Origin: Nonomuraea guangzhouensis
GTDB taxonomy: Bacteria; Actinomycetota; Actinomycetes; Streptosporangiales; Streptosporangiaceae
NCBI RefSeq assembly: GCF_019396345.1
Contig: NZ_JAHKRM010000001.1
Coordinates: 310,001 to 374,000 of the forward strand
Length of the DNA: 64,000 bases
Reading direction: 5' to 3'
Each line of letters begins with the position of its first letter. Positions within the stretch are counted from its first letter, which is position 1. The notes beneath the pieces were generated by a model. That model was not told the origin of the DNA, searched no databases, and was given only the letters and a program-made list of their open reading frames with translations. Made by a program: the position numbers and the translations under genes. Below are positions 42,631-50,629 of the stretch, piece after piece.

Positions 42631-43992
42631 ATGCCGAAGAAGGTAACCGCCGTCCTCTCCGTCGCGTTGCTGGCCGCGGCCTCGCTGGCCGCGTGTGGCG
42701 ACGACGCCGGGAAGGCCGCCAACGAGATCACGGTCTGGACCGAGGAGAACCTTGAGGATCGCATGACCGTGCAGAACCAGATCATCGCCGACTTCACCCG
42801 GAAGACCGGCATCAAGGTCAAGCTGGTCGGCGTGGCCGAGGACCAGTTCAGCCAGGTCGTGACCTCCGCCGCGGCCGCGGGGAACCTGCCCGACGTCATC
42901 GGGGCCCTCCCGCTGGCCTCCATCAGGGAGCTGGAGGCCAACGACCTGCTCGACACGGAGACGCCGGGCCAGGTCGTCGACAAGCTGGGCAAGAGCGGCT
43001 TCTCGGCGCGGGCCCTGGAGCTCGACACGTCGGGCGGGAAGCTGCTGGCCGTACCGAGTGACGCGTGGGCGCAGCTGATCCTCTACCGCAAGGACCTGTT
43101 CCAGAAGGCCGGGCTGGAGCGGCCCGACACCTACGAGGCACTGGAGACGGCGGCGGCGAAGCTCAACACCGGCGGAGTCGCGGGCATCACGCTGGCCATC
43201 GCGCCGAAGGACTCGTTCACGGCGCAGAGCTTCGAGCACGTGGCGCTCGCCAACGGCTGCCAGCTGGTCGACAATTCCGGAAATGTCACCCTTGACTCGC
43301 CGCAGTGCGTGAACGCCTTCGCGTACTACGCGAAGCTGGCGAAGGACTACTCGGTCAAGGGCAAGCAGGACGTCGACTCCACCAGAGCCACCTACTTCGC
43401 CGGGAAGGCGGCGATGACCATCTGGTCGTCGTTCATCCTGGACGAGCTGGCGGGGCTGCGTAACGACGCGCTGCCCAGTTGCGCCGAGTGCCGGCAGGAT
43501 CCCGAGTGGCTGGCCAAGAACACCGGGGTGGTCACGGCGCTGAAGGGCCCCGACGGCACGCCCGCCCAGTACGGGGAGATCGTCTCCTGGGCCGTCACCC
43601 GCGACGCCGCCAAGGACGCCGCCGCGCAGTTCGTCTCGTACATGATGAACGAGGGCTACGAGCGGTGGATCGGGATGGCACCGGAGGGCAAGTTCCCGAC
43701 CCGGAAGGGGTTCGCCGACAAGTGGAACAAGCTGCCCGCCGGGGTCGACACCAAGAAGCCGCTCGCGGACGTCTACCCGGCCGAGGTGCTCGACGCGCTG
43801 CGTAAGAGCCCTGACACGTTCGCCCGCTGGGGCATCCCCCAGGGGCAGGGCAAGTTGGTCGGGGCCACCATGGGCGAGCTGCCCGTGCCCAAGGCGCTGA
43901 GCCAGATCGTGGACGGCTCGCTCACCCCGCAGGCCGCGGCGGCGCAGGCCAAGAAGGACGTCGAGACCATCAAGCGCGGGATCCGGCAGTGA
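42631..43992 (+). CDS. ABC transporter sugar-binding lipoprotein
   Basis: 453 residues. Signal peptide ending LAACG (lipobox), then a type-1 sugar-binding fold: ITVWTEENLEDRMTVQNQIIADFTRKTGIKVKLV, NLPDVIGALPL, AAMTIWSSFILDEL. ATG 42631 follows GGAGGAG. GTGA coupling to the first permease. Imports the saccharide presumably broken down by the divergent hydrolase/isomerase/dehydrogenase operon (inference). Confidence 0.92.
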   Translation: MPKKVTAVLSVALLAAASLAACGDDAGKAANEITVWTEENLEDRMTVQNQIIADFTRKTGIKVKLVGVAEDQFSQVVTSAAAAGNLPDVIGALPLASIRELEANDLLDTETPGQVVDKLGKSGFSARALELDTSGGKLLAVPSDAWAQLILYRKDLFQKAGLERPDTYEALETAAAKLNTGGVAGITLAIAPKDSFTAQSFEHVALANGCQLVDNSGNVTLDSPQCVNAFAYYAKLAKDYSVKGKQDVDSTRATYFAGKAAMTIWSSFILDELAGLRNDALPSCAECRQDPEWLAKNTGVVTALKGPDGTPAQYGEIVSWAVTRDAAKDAAAQFVSYMMNEGYERWIGMAPEGKFPTRKGFADKWNKLPAGVDTKKPLADVYPAEVLDALRKSPDTFARWGIPQGQGKLVGATMGELPVPKALSQIVDGSLTPQAAAAQAKKDVETIKRGIRQ

Positions 43993-44909
43993 CGGACCGG
44001 CGTGGCGCGACACTTCGGGAGCAGGAGGGCAGAGCGGGACTGGCGCTGATCTCCCCGACGCTGGTCATCACACTCGTGGTGGTGGTGCTGCCGCTGTTCT
44101 GGGCGATCATGCTGGCGTTCCAGGACGCCCGGCTGATCAACATCCGCCGGGTGGGCGTCTTCGGGCACTACACGCTGGAGAACTTCGGCTACGTCGTGTC
44201 CGAGCCGGGGTTCTGGACGGCTCTGGTCAACACGCTCGTCTACACCGTGGCGGGCACCGGGCTGTCGATCGTGATCGGGCTGGTGGCCGCGCTGGCGCTG
44301 CGCGACCGCTTCAAGGGCCGCACGCTGGTCAGGGCGTCCATCCTGGTGCCGTACGTGGCGCCGGTGGTGGCGGTGGCCTTCCTGTGGGAGACCATGCTGA
44401 ACCCCCAGTACGGCATCGTGAACTCCTGGCTGAGCGAGCCCATCGCCTTCCTCACCCAGGCCAAGGGCACCTTCCTCGGCATCCAGGTGCCGGTGGCGCT
44501 GCTCACCGTGATCGCGTTCGAGGCGTGGCGGTATTTCCCGTTCGCCTTCCTGTTCATCCTGGCCCGGTTGCAGGCGCTGCCGGCGGAACTGGACGAGGCG
44601 GCCGTGGTCGACGGTGCCACGCCGACGCAGCGCTTCCGGTACGTGATCCTGCCGCAGCTCTGGAGGATCATCGCGCTGCTGTCGGTGCTGCGGTTCGTGT
44701 TCACCTTCACCAAGTTCGACGACGTCTACCTGCTCACCGGCGGCGGGGCCGGCACGGAGGTGGTGAGCGTGCGCGTCTACAACTTCCTGACCGCGCGCGA
44801 CGACATCGGCGCCTCGGCCGCCCAGGCGATCGTGCTGGCGGTCGTCCTGGTCGTGTTCCTGGTCCTGTATCTGAGGTTCTTCTCGGGAGGTGAGCGTGAG
44901 CAGGGATAG
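43989..44909 (+). CDS. Sugar ABC transporter permease (MalF class)
   Basis: 306 residues, six membrane segments, EAA loop ELDEAAVVDGATPTQRFRYVILPQL. GTG 43989 overlaps the binding-protein stop. ALISPTLVITLVVVVLPLFWAIMLAF is the first membrane helix. Confidence 0.94.
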   Translation: MTDRRGATLREQEGRAGLALISPTLVITLVVVVLPLFWAIMLAFQDARLINIRRVGVFGHYTLENFGYVVSEPGFWTALVNTLVYTVAGTGLSIVIGLVAALALRDRFKGRTLVRASILVPYVAPVVAVAFLWETMLNPQYGIVNSWLSEPIAFLTQAKGTFLGIQVPVALLTVIAFEAWRYFPFAFLFILARLQALPAELDEAAVVDGATPTQRFRYVILPQLWRIIALLSVLRFVFTFTKFDDVYLLTGGGAGTEVVSVRVYNFLTARDDIGASAAQAIVLAVVLVVFLVLYLRFFSGGEREQG

Positions 44910-45741
44910 GTTCGAGCGCGCACTGTTCCGGGTGCTGAAGCCGCTGGTGATCCTGTTCCTGTTCGTGATCACCGCGTTCCCGTTCTTCTACATGGTGACG
45001 CTGTCGTTCCGCGACATCCAGGAGCTGATCCTTGACCCCGGCTCCATCTGGCCGCGTAGCTTCACCATCGACACCTACACGAACGTGCTGACCAAGCAGG
45101 GCTTCCTGAGCTTCATGCGCAACAGCGCGATCGTGGCCGTCTCGTCGGTGGCGGTCACGCTGCTGATCTCGATCCCGGGCGCGTACGCGGTGGCCAGGCT
45201 GCGCTTCTTCGGGCGGCGGCAGGTGCATTTCGTGTTCCTGGCCGTGTACCTGTTTCCGGCGATCGTGCTGGCCATCCCGTTGTTCGTGCTCTTCACGATG
45301 CTCGGGCTTCGGGGGTCTTTGCTGGGATTGATCCTGGTTTATATCGCACAGACGGTGCCCGTCACGGTATACATGCTCCGCAATTACTTCGAGACCGTGC
45401 CGCAGAGCGTGGAGGAGGCGGCTGCGATCGACGGCTGCACCCGCCTGTCGACCATCTGGCGAGTGGTGCTGCCGCTGTCCAAGCCCGCGCTCATGGCCAC
45501 CGGCCTCTACGCTTTCATGATCGCCTGGAACGAGTTCCTGTTCGCCCTGCTCTTCCTCGTCGAGAAACGGGAGAGCTGGACGGTCTCGCTGGGACTCTCC
45601 CAGCTGGCGGGCAGTATCGAGATCCCGACGACGGTTCTCATGGCAGGATCGGTGGTTCTGACACTGCCCATCGTGATCGTGTTCTTCGCCGGCGAGCGGC
45701 TCCTGACCGAGGGACTCACGGCAGGAGCGGAGAAGGGATAA
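44896..45741 (+). CDS. Sugar ABC transporter permease (MalG class)
   Basis: 281 residues from GTG 44896, 5 bp after GGGAGG; the in-frame GTG at 44890 overlaps that site. EAA loop SVEEAAAIDGCTRLSTIWRVVLPLSKP. Overlaps the preceding permease by 14 bp and is followed 2 bp later by the ROK regulator. No ATPase gene in the operon; an MsiK-like shared ATPase is expected elsewhere. Confidence 0.94.
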   Translation: MSRDRFERALFRVLKPLVILFLFVITAFPFFYMVTLSFRDIQELILDPGSIWPRSFTIDTYTNVLTKQGFLSFMRNSAIVAVSSVAVTLLISIPGAYAVARLRFFGRRQVHFVFLAVYLFPAIVLAIPLFVLFTMLGLRGSLLGLILVYIAQTVPVTVYMLRNYFETVPQSVEEAAAIDGCTRLSTIWRVVLPLSKPALMATGLYAFMIAWNEFLFALLFLVEKRESWTVSLGLSQLAGSIEIPTTVLMAGSVVLTLPIVIVFFAGERLLTEGLTAGAEKG

Positions 45742-45743
45742 CC

Positions 45744-46904
45744 ATGCTGACGGCAGGGCAGATCCTCCAGCTGATCCGCAATGGCACCTGCCGTACCCGC
45801 AAAGAGCTCATCGCCTACACGGGCGTGTCCCGATCGACGATCACCGAACGGGTGGACCGGCTGATCGAGGCCGGATACATCCACGAGTCCGGTGTCGGCG
45901 CCTCCGGCGGCGGGCGGCCGCCCTCGGTGCTCGACATCGACGCGACCAACCGCCTGGTGCTGGTGGCCGACCTGGGCGCCAGTCACGCGCGTGTGGCGCT
46001 GACCGACCTCGCGGCCCGGCCGATGGCCGAGGAGCACGCCGAGCTACGCATCGACCGCGGCCCCGAGGCCGTGCTCTCCTGGATCCAGCAGGCCTTCCAG
46101 CGCCTGCTCGACCGTTCGGGACGGACGTCCGCCCAGGTGTGCGGCATCGGCATGGACCTGCCGGGCTCGGTGGACCACAACTCCGGCCGGGTGATCAGGT
46201 CGTTCCTGATGCCCGGCTGGGACGACCACCCGATCGGCGCGGCGCTGCGGGAGGCGTTCAACGTGCCGGTCCTGGTCGAGAACGACGCCAACGCGATGGC
46301 GTACGGCGAGTGGTGGTCCTTCTGGCGGCGGAGCCGGTCGCTGCTCCTGCTCAAGGTCTCCACGGGCATCGGCACCGGCATCGTCCTCGACGGCCGGATC
46401 TACCGGGGCGTCGAGGACGCCGCCGGGAACCTCGGCCACGTCCGGCTGCACGAGAGCGACGACCGCGTCTGCACCTGCGGCTCCCGGGGCTGCGTCGCCT
46501 CGCTGGCCAGCGGCCAGGCCCTCGCCGCCAACCTCGGCAGGCAGACCAGCCGCGAGGTCGTCCGCCTGGTCCAGGCCGGCGACCCGACGGCCATCGCCCT
46601 CACCCAGGAGGCGGGCCGCACGGTCGGCGTCGTCCTCGCCACCGCGGTCAGCCTGCTCAACCCCGCCGTCCTGGTGCTGGCGGGCGACATGGCGGAGACC
46701 GGGGAGCACTACCTGACGGGCATCAGGGAGAGCGTGTACCGCCGCAGCCTGCCGTACACCACCCGCAACCTGGAGATCGTGAACAGCTCGCTGGGTGATC
46801 GCGCGGGGATCGTGGGGACGGCGGTGCTCGTCATCGAGCACGTCCTGTCCCCCGCCGCCGTCGACGCCGCCCTCGCCGGCCCGCCGCGGACGAAAGCGGT
46901 TTAA
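45744..46904 (+). CDS. ROK-family transcriptional regulator
   Basis: 386 residues. N-terminal winged helix (TRKELIAYTGVSRSTITERVDRLIEAGYI) followed by a sugar-kinase-like ROK domain: LVADLGASHARVAL, GIGMDLPGSVDHNSG, VLVENDANAMAYGEWW and the zinc motif CTCGSRGC, where the family usually has CxCGxxGCxE; the final Glu is replaced (ASL). Same transcript as the importer it probably controls. ROK repressors release DNA on binding the sugar or its phosphate. Four-base tail overlap with the convergent oxidoreductase gene. Confidence 0.93.
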   Translation: MLTAGQILQLIRNGTCRTRKELIAYTGVSRSTITERVDRLIEAGYIHESGVGASGGGRPPSVLDIDATNRLVLVADLGASHARVALTDLAARPMAEEHAELRIDRGPEAVLSWIQQAFQRLLDRSGRTSAQVCGIGMDLPGSVDHNSGRVIRSFLMPGWDDHPIGAALREAFNVPVLVENDANAMAYGEWWSFWRRSRSLLLLKVSTGIGTGIVLDGRIYRGVEDAAGNLGHVRLHESDDRVCTCGSRGCVASLASGQALAANLGRQTSREVVRLVQAGDPTAIALTQEAGRTVGVVLATAVSLLNPAVLVLAGDMAETGEHYLTGIRESVYRRSLPYTTRNLEIVNSSLGDRAGIVGTAVLVIEHVLSPAAVDAALAGPPRTKAV

Positions 46905-47869
46905 TCCTCGGCGACCCGTAGGACGATCTTGCCCTGGATGTGGCCCTGCTCGGCGCGTTCGTGGGCCTTGGCGGCCTCGGCGAGCGGGAAGACGCCGTCG
47001 ATCCCGGCGCGTATGTGCCCGGCCTCGATCAGCCGGGCCAGCTCGGCCAGCTGCCCGCCGTCGGAGTGGACCTGTCCCGACACGAACGTGATGCCCAGCT
47101 CGGCGGCGCGCTCGCGGTGGTATTCGCCGACGAAGACCGGGCTGAGCGTGCCCCCGCGCCTGAGCGTCGGGAGGAACCGGTGGCCGTGGGGACCGCCGAC
47201 CGTGTCGAAGAGGTGGTCGACGTCGCGGACGACCTCCTCGGCCGCGGTGGTGGTGTAGTCGACGAAACGGTCGACGCCCAGCTCGCGCAGGAACGCCTCG
47301 TGTCGTCCCGAGGCGACGCCGATGACGTACGCGCCTTTCGTCTTGGCGAGTTGGACGAGGAAGTGCCCGACCCCGCCGGCCGCGCCGTTGACCAGCACGG
47401 TCTTGCCCGGTTCGAGCCGTACGTGGTCGAACAGGAACTGGTACGCGGTGAGCCCCGCCATGGGCACAGCGGCGGCGTGGACGTGGTCGAGCCCGGCGGG
47501 CTTGCGGGCCAGATGGGCCACGGGCGCGGTCGCGTACTCCGCGTAGCCCCTGCCGCCGTTGTCGAGGTCGGGAAAGCGGACCAGCCCGAACACGGCGTCG
47601 CCTTCGGCCAGCCCGGTGGCCTCCGGGCCAAGGCCGGCGACGACGCCCGAGACGTCCGAACCCGGGACGAACGGCAGGCGGAGCTTCGGCCGCACCGCCT
47701 CCGGGATGTTCGCGAAGCCGGTGCGCGCGTACCAGTCGGGCGGGTTCAGCCCGGCCGCGTGCACGCGGATCAGGACCTCGCCGGGCCCGGGTTCGGGCAG
47801 CGGGACCTCCTCGTACCTGAGCACTTCCGGGCCGCCGAACGCGTGCAGCCGCACAGCCTTCATCATCAT
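46901..47869 (-). CDS. NADPH:quinone oxidoreductase-like MDR enzyme
   Basis: 322 residues. MKAVRLHAFGGPEVLRYEEVPLPEPGPGEVLI, PGSDVSGVV, and VLVNGAAGGVGHFLVQLAK (nucleotide loop AAGGVG) are typical of the zinc-free QOR subgroup. Three consecutive ATG codons (47869, 47866, 47863); AGGGG lies 4-7 bp before them. The promoter immediately upstream carries paired palindromes, so expression is probably inducible by an electrophile or xenobiotic. Confidence 0.9.
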   Translation of the reverse strand: MMMKAVRLHAFGGPEVLRYEEVPLPEPGPGEVLIRVHAAGLNPPDWYARTGFANIPEAVRPKLRLPFVPGSDVSGVVAGLGPEATGLAEGDAVFGLVRFPDLDNGGRGYAEYATAPVAHLARKPAGLDHVHAAAVPMAGLTAYQFLFDHVRLEPGKTVLVNGAAGGVGHFLVQLAKTKGAYVIGVASGRHEAFLRELGVDRFVDYTTTAAEEVVRDVDHLFDTVGGPHGHRFLPTLRRGGTLSPVFVGEYHRERAAELGITFVSGQVHSDGGQLAELARLIEAGHIRAGIDGVFPLAEAAKAHERAEQGHIQGKIVLRVAED

Positions 47870-47904
47870 TCGTCCCCTCTGCCGGTGGATCGCGGGCACG
47901 ATCC

Positions 47905-47950
47905 GGAGCACTGCTCCGCAGCATATGCGGAGCGGTGCTCCGCTTGTCAA
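47905..47950 (-). promoter_or_regulatory. Promoter with twin palindromic operators for the quinone oxidoreductase gene
   Basis: Minus-strand consensus -35 TTGACA (47950-47945) and TATGCT (47925-47920), 19-bp spacer. GGAGCGGTGCTCC (47929-47941) fills the spacer and GGAGCACTGCTCC (47905-47917) lies just after the -10; they start 24 bp apart, and CTCCGCA/TGCGGAG forms a further dyad between them. This layout fits a TetR- or MarR-type repressor, not encoded next door. Confidence 0.6.
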
Positions 47951-48705
47951 CCCAGAGCCCCGAGGAGGCGCTCACGCGCATGGACGAGAGAGGGGCCGTA
48001 CCAGGTCAGATCACGCCCGTTGACCAGCACGCACCTGTGGCCGGGGAACGACTCAGGCCCGTCGTCGGCACTGAACGCATAGGGCTCGTCGGGCAGGACC
48101 ACCAGGTCGGCGCCCCGCTCCACCAGCTCGGCCAGTGCGATCTTGGGATACCGCTCGGCGTGACCGGCATAGAGGTTGCGCACGCCGAGCCGGCCGAGCA
48201 CGTCGCCGGTGAACGTGTCGCGCCCCACCACCATCCACGGCCGCCGCCAGATCGGGATGATCGCGGTCCGGCGCGCCTCCACTGGCTCGGCCCACACCGA
48301 CTCCGCCCGATCGAGCCATTCGGGCCGCGCGGTCCGGCAGGCGTCCCGGAACATCCGGTCGAGGGATCGGAACGCCTCGTCCACGGTCTCGATCCTGGTG
48401 ACCCACACCGCGATGCCCGCCTCCCGCAGCGCGTCGATGTCCGGCTGCCGGTTCTCCTCGGCGTTGGCGAGGACCACGTCGGGAGCCAGCCGCCGGATGG
48501 CGTCGAGATCGGGGTTCTTGGTCCCCCGCACCCTGGTCACGTCCAGGTCCGGAGGATGCGAGCACCAGTCGGTCGCGCCGACCAACGCCCGCGGGACGGT
48601 CGCCGCCACGGACTCGGTGAGCGACGGGACCAGCGACACGATCCGCCGAACGTTCGAGGGCACATGGACGGGCGCACCGGTGTCGTCGAGGCTCACAACT
48701 CGCAC
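47947..48705 (-). CDS. Helical-backbone metal receptor / BtuF-like cobalamin-binding protein without signal peptide
   Basis: 252 residues. RRIVSLVPSLTESVAA, VRGTKNPDLDAIRRLAPDVVLANAEENR and GADLVVLPDEPYAF are characteristic of the class III periplasmic binding fold used for cobalamin and siderophores. There is no signal peptide or lipobox, so it is probably cytoplasmic, unlike true BtuF. Its stop lies inside the -35 region of the next gene downstream. Confidence 0.85.
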   Translation of the reverse strand: MRVVSLDDTGAPVHVPSNVRRIVSLVPSLTESVAATVPRALVGATDWCSHPPDLDVTRVRGTKNPDLDAIRRLAPDVVLANAEENRQPDIDALREAGIAVWVTRIETVDEAFRSLDRMFRDACRTARPEWLDRAESVWAEPVEARRTAIIPIWRRPWMVVGRDTFTGDVLGRLGVRNLYAGHAERYPKIALAELVERGADLVVLPDEPYAFSADDGPESFPGHRCVLVNGRDLTWYGPSLVHARERLLGALG

Positions 48706-48841
48706 TTTAGACCGCTACCCATGTGACAAAAGGGACTAAAGCCAAGTAACGCCCAGCGTGCAGGAATATCGCCCCAAGTGCGGTCACATATCCGTAGAAT
48801 CCTGAGAAAAGATCGTTAACTATCGATCGGGGGATCGCTGG

Positions 48842-49645
48842 TTGGAGCGAGAATCGCTGGGCTTCGACCCGAACACGCCCAACGTCGCCCGGCTGTACGA
48901 CTACTACCTCGGCGGAAAAGATCATTTCCCTGCCGATCGGCGGGCCGCTGAGCGGATTCTGCGGGTGGCTCCAGAAGTGCGGGCCGCCGCCCGCGCCAAC
49001 CGGGCGTTTCTCGGTCGTGCCGTACGCTTCCTCGCCGGCCTCGGCGTCACCCAGTTCCTCGACATCGGTACGGGCCTACCGACGCGGGACAACGTGCACG
49101 AGGTGGCCAGGGCGGTCGCGCCCGAGTCGAAGGTGGTCTACGTCGACCGCGACCCGGTGGTGCTGGTCCATGCCCGGGCGCTGCTGGCGGACAGCGGTCA
49201 GACCACGGTGGTGGAGGGCGATCTCCGCGATCCCCACGACATCATGAAAAATCCGGACGTGGTGGGGGCGCTGGACTTCGATCAGCCGGTGGGCGTCCTG
49301 CTCGTCGCGATCATGCACTTCATCGGCGAGGCCGACGATCCCGTGCGCATCATGACCGCCATCCGCGAATCCCTGGCCCCCGGCAGCTATCTCGTCATGT
49401 CCCACGGCACCAGCGACGCCCGCTCCGCCGCCGTCACCAGGGCCACCGACGTCTACCGCCGGACCGACGCCCCCCTGACCCTGCGTAGCCGTCACCGGAT
49501 CGAGGAGCTGCTGGCGGGCTGGGAACTGGTCGAGCCGGGCCTGACCTGGCTGCCGCAGTGGCGTCCGGACCAGGCCGACCTGATCGACTTCGCGGACCAC
49601 CCCGAGTCCTCGCTCGTCCTCTGCGGGGTGGGCAGGAAGAGCTGA
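48842..49645 (+). CDS. SAM-dependent methyltransferase, DUF574 (SAV2177) type
   Basis: 267 residues from TTG 48842 after an ATCGGGGGATC stretch. NTPNVARLYDYYLGGKDHFPADR is the diagnostic N-terminus of this actinomycete family; FLDIGTGLPTRDNVHEVA is SAM motif I and YVDRDPVVLVHARALL motif II. Members are very numerous in actinomycetes, with substrates mostly unknown. A TAGAAT hexamer at 48795-48800 may be the -10. The 136-bp gap is divergent with the metal-receptor gene. Confidence 0.9.
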   Translation: MERESLGFDPNTPNVARLYDYYLGGKDHFPADRRAAERILRVAPEVRAAARANRAFLGRAVRFLAGLGVTQFLDIGTGLPTRDNVHEVARAVAPESKVVYVDRDPVVLVHARALLADSGQTTVVEGDLRDPHDIMKNPDVVGALDFDQPVGVLLVAIMHFIGEADDPVRIMTAIRESLAPGSYLVMSHGTSDARSAAVTRATDVYRRTDAPLTLRSRHRIEELLAGWELVEPGLTWLPQWRPDQADLIDFADHPESSLVLCGVGRKS

Positions 49646-49669
49646 GACCCGGGGGCTCCGCGCTACGGC

Positions 49670-50170
49670 TTACTTGAGCGCGCTCAGCGCACCCTCGTAA
49701 TCGGGCTCCTGGGTGATCTCGGGCACCAGCTCGGCGTAGACGACCCGGTTGTCGCCGTCGAGCACGATCACCGCGCGCGCGGCCAGGCCGGCCAGCGGCC
49801 CGGTCTCCTGCGCCACGCCGTAGTCGCGCAGGAACTCGCGCCCCCGCATGAGCGACAGCATGGTCACGTTGTCGAGGCCCTCACTGCCGCAGAACCGCTT
49901 CTGCGCGAAGGGCAGGTCGGCCGAGACGCACAGCACCGCGACGCCGGGGTGCTCGGCGGCCACCTCGTTGAACCGGCGCACCGAGGCGGCGCAGACACCG
50001 GTGTCGACGCTCGGGAAGATGTTGAGCACCTTGGTCGCGGAGCCGAAACCGGCCAGCGTGGTGTCGCTCAGGTCCCCGCCCACCAGCTGGAACGCGGGCG
50101 CCTGGTCGCCGGGCTTGAGAAACGTGCCGCCCACGGTGATCGGGTTGCCCTTGAACGTGACGTCGGACAT
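49670..50170 (-). CDS. tpx: Thiol peroxidase (atypical 2-Cys peroxiredoxin)
   Basis: 166 residues. Peroxidatic Cys60 in [17 protein letters not shown] and resolving Cys94 in [15 protein letters not shown], 34 residues apart as in Tpx. Reduces H2O2 and alkyl peroxides with thioredoxin. ATG 50170. Confidence 0.96.
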   Translation of the reverse strand: MSDVTFKGNPITVGGTFLKPGDQAPAFQLVGGDLSDTTLAGFGSATKVLNIFPSVDTGVCAASVRRFNEVAAEHPGVAVLCVSADLPFAQKRFCGSEGLDNVTMLSLMRGREFLRDYGVAQETGPLAGLAARAVIVLDGDNRVVYAELVPEITQEPDYEGALSALK

Positions 50171-50316
50171 GAATACCTCCAGTTAGCGATAGTGCCCCGA
50201 CCTGCAATCCTATCGACGCTCACGGGACCGCACAGAACCTCAACAGATCCTCAACACCCACGGACCTACCTTCCTCTCATCGAGCACATCGAGCACATCG
50301 AGAGAGGAACACGACA

Positions 50317-50628
50317 ATGAACATCACCCTCCGCAAGTCGGTCGCCGCCCTGGTCATCGCCGGAGCCGCGTCCGCCGGTCTGGTGGCCGCCGCCCCCGCC
50401 CAGGCCAGCACGCAGGGCAAGGTCCCGTCCTGCGTGAGCCTCTGGCAGAAGAAGGGCACCGTCTACAAGACCGGCTACGCCTACAACGGGTGCGGCCGTT
50501 ATATGAACATGAAGATCGTCTGGGCGCACGGCTCCGACGGCGCCTGCCAGTCCGTGGCCCCGAAGGGGACCATCTGGAGCAGGGTGCCCAGGGGCGTCCG
50601 CACGTTCGACGGCGCCAAGTACTGCTGA
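50317..50628 (+). CDS. Secreted tendamistat-like small protein
   Basis: 103 residues: signal peptide of about 32 residues ending AAPAQAS, then a mature domain of about 70. The mature part has the four-Cys frame of Streptomyces alpha-amylase inhibitors: PSCVSLWQ, NGC, then MKIVW, DGACQSVAP and a terminal KYC, aligning with tendamistat C11-C27 and C45-C73. The Trp-Arg-Tyr triad that binds amylase is absent (KKGTVYK instead), so amylase inhibition is doubtful. ATG 50317, AGAGGA upstream, behind a 9-bp tandem repeat at 50278-50302. Confidence 0.78.
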   Translation: MNITLRKSVAALVIAGAASAGLVAAAPAQASTQGKVPSCVSLWQKKGTVYKTGYAYNGCGRYMNMKIVWAHGSDGACQSVAPKGTIWSRVPRGVRTFDGAKYC

Positions 50629-50629
50629 A

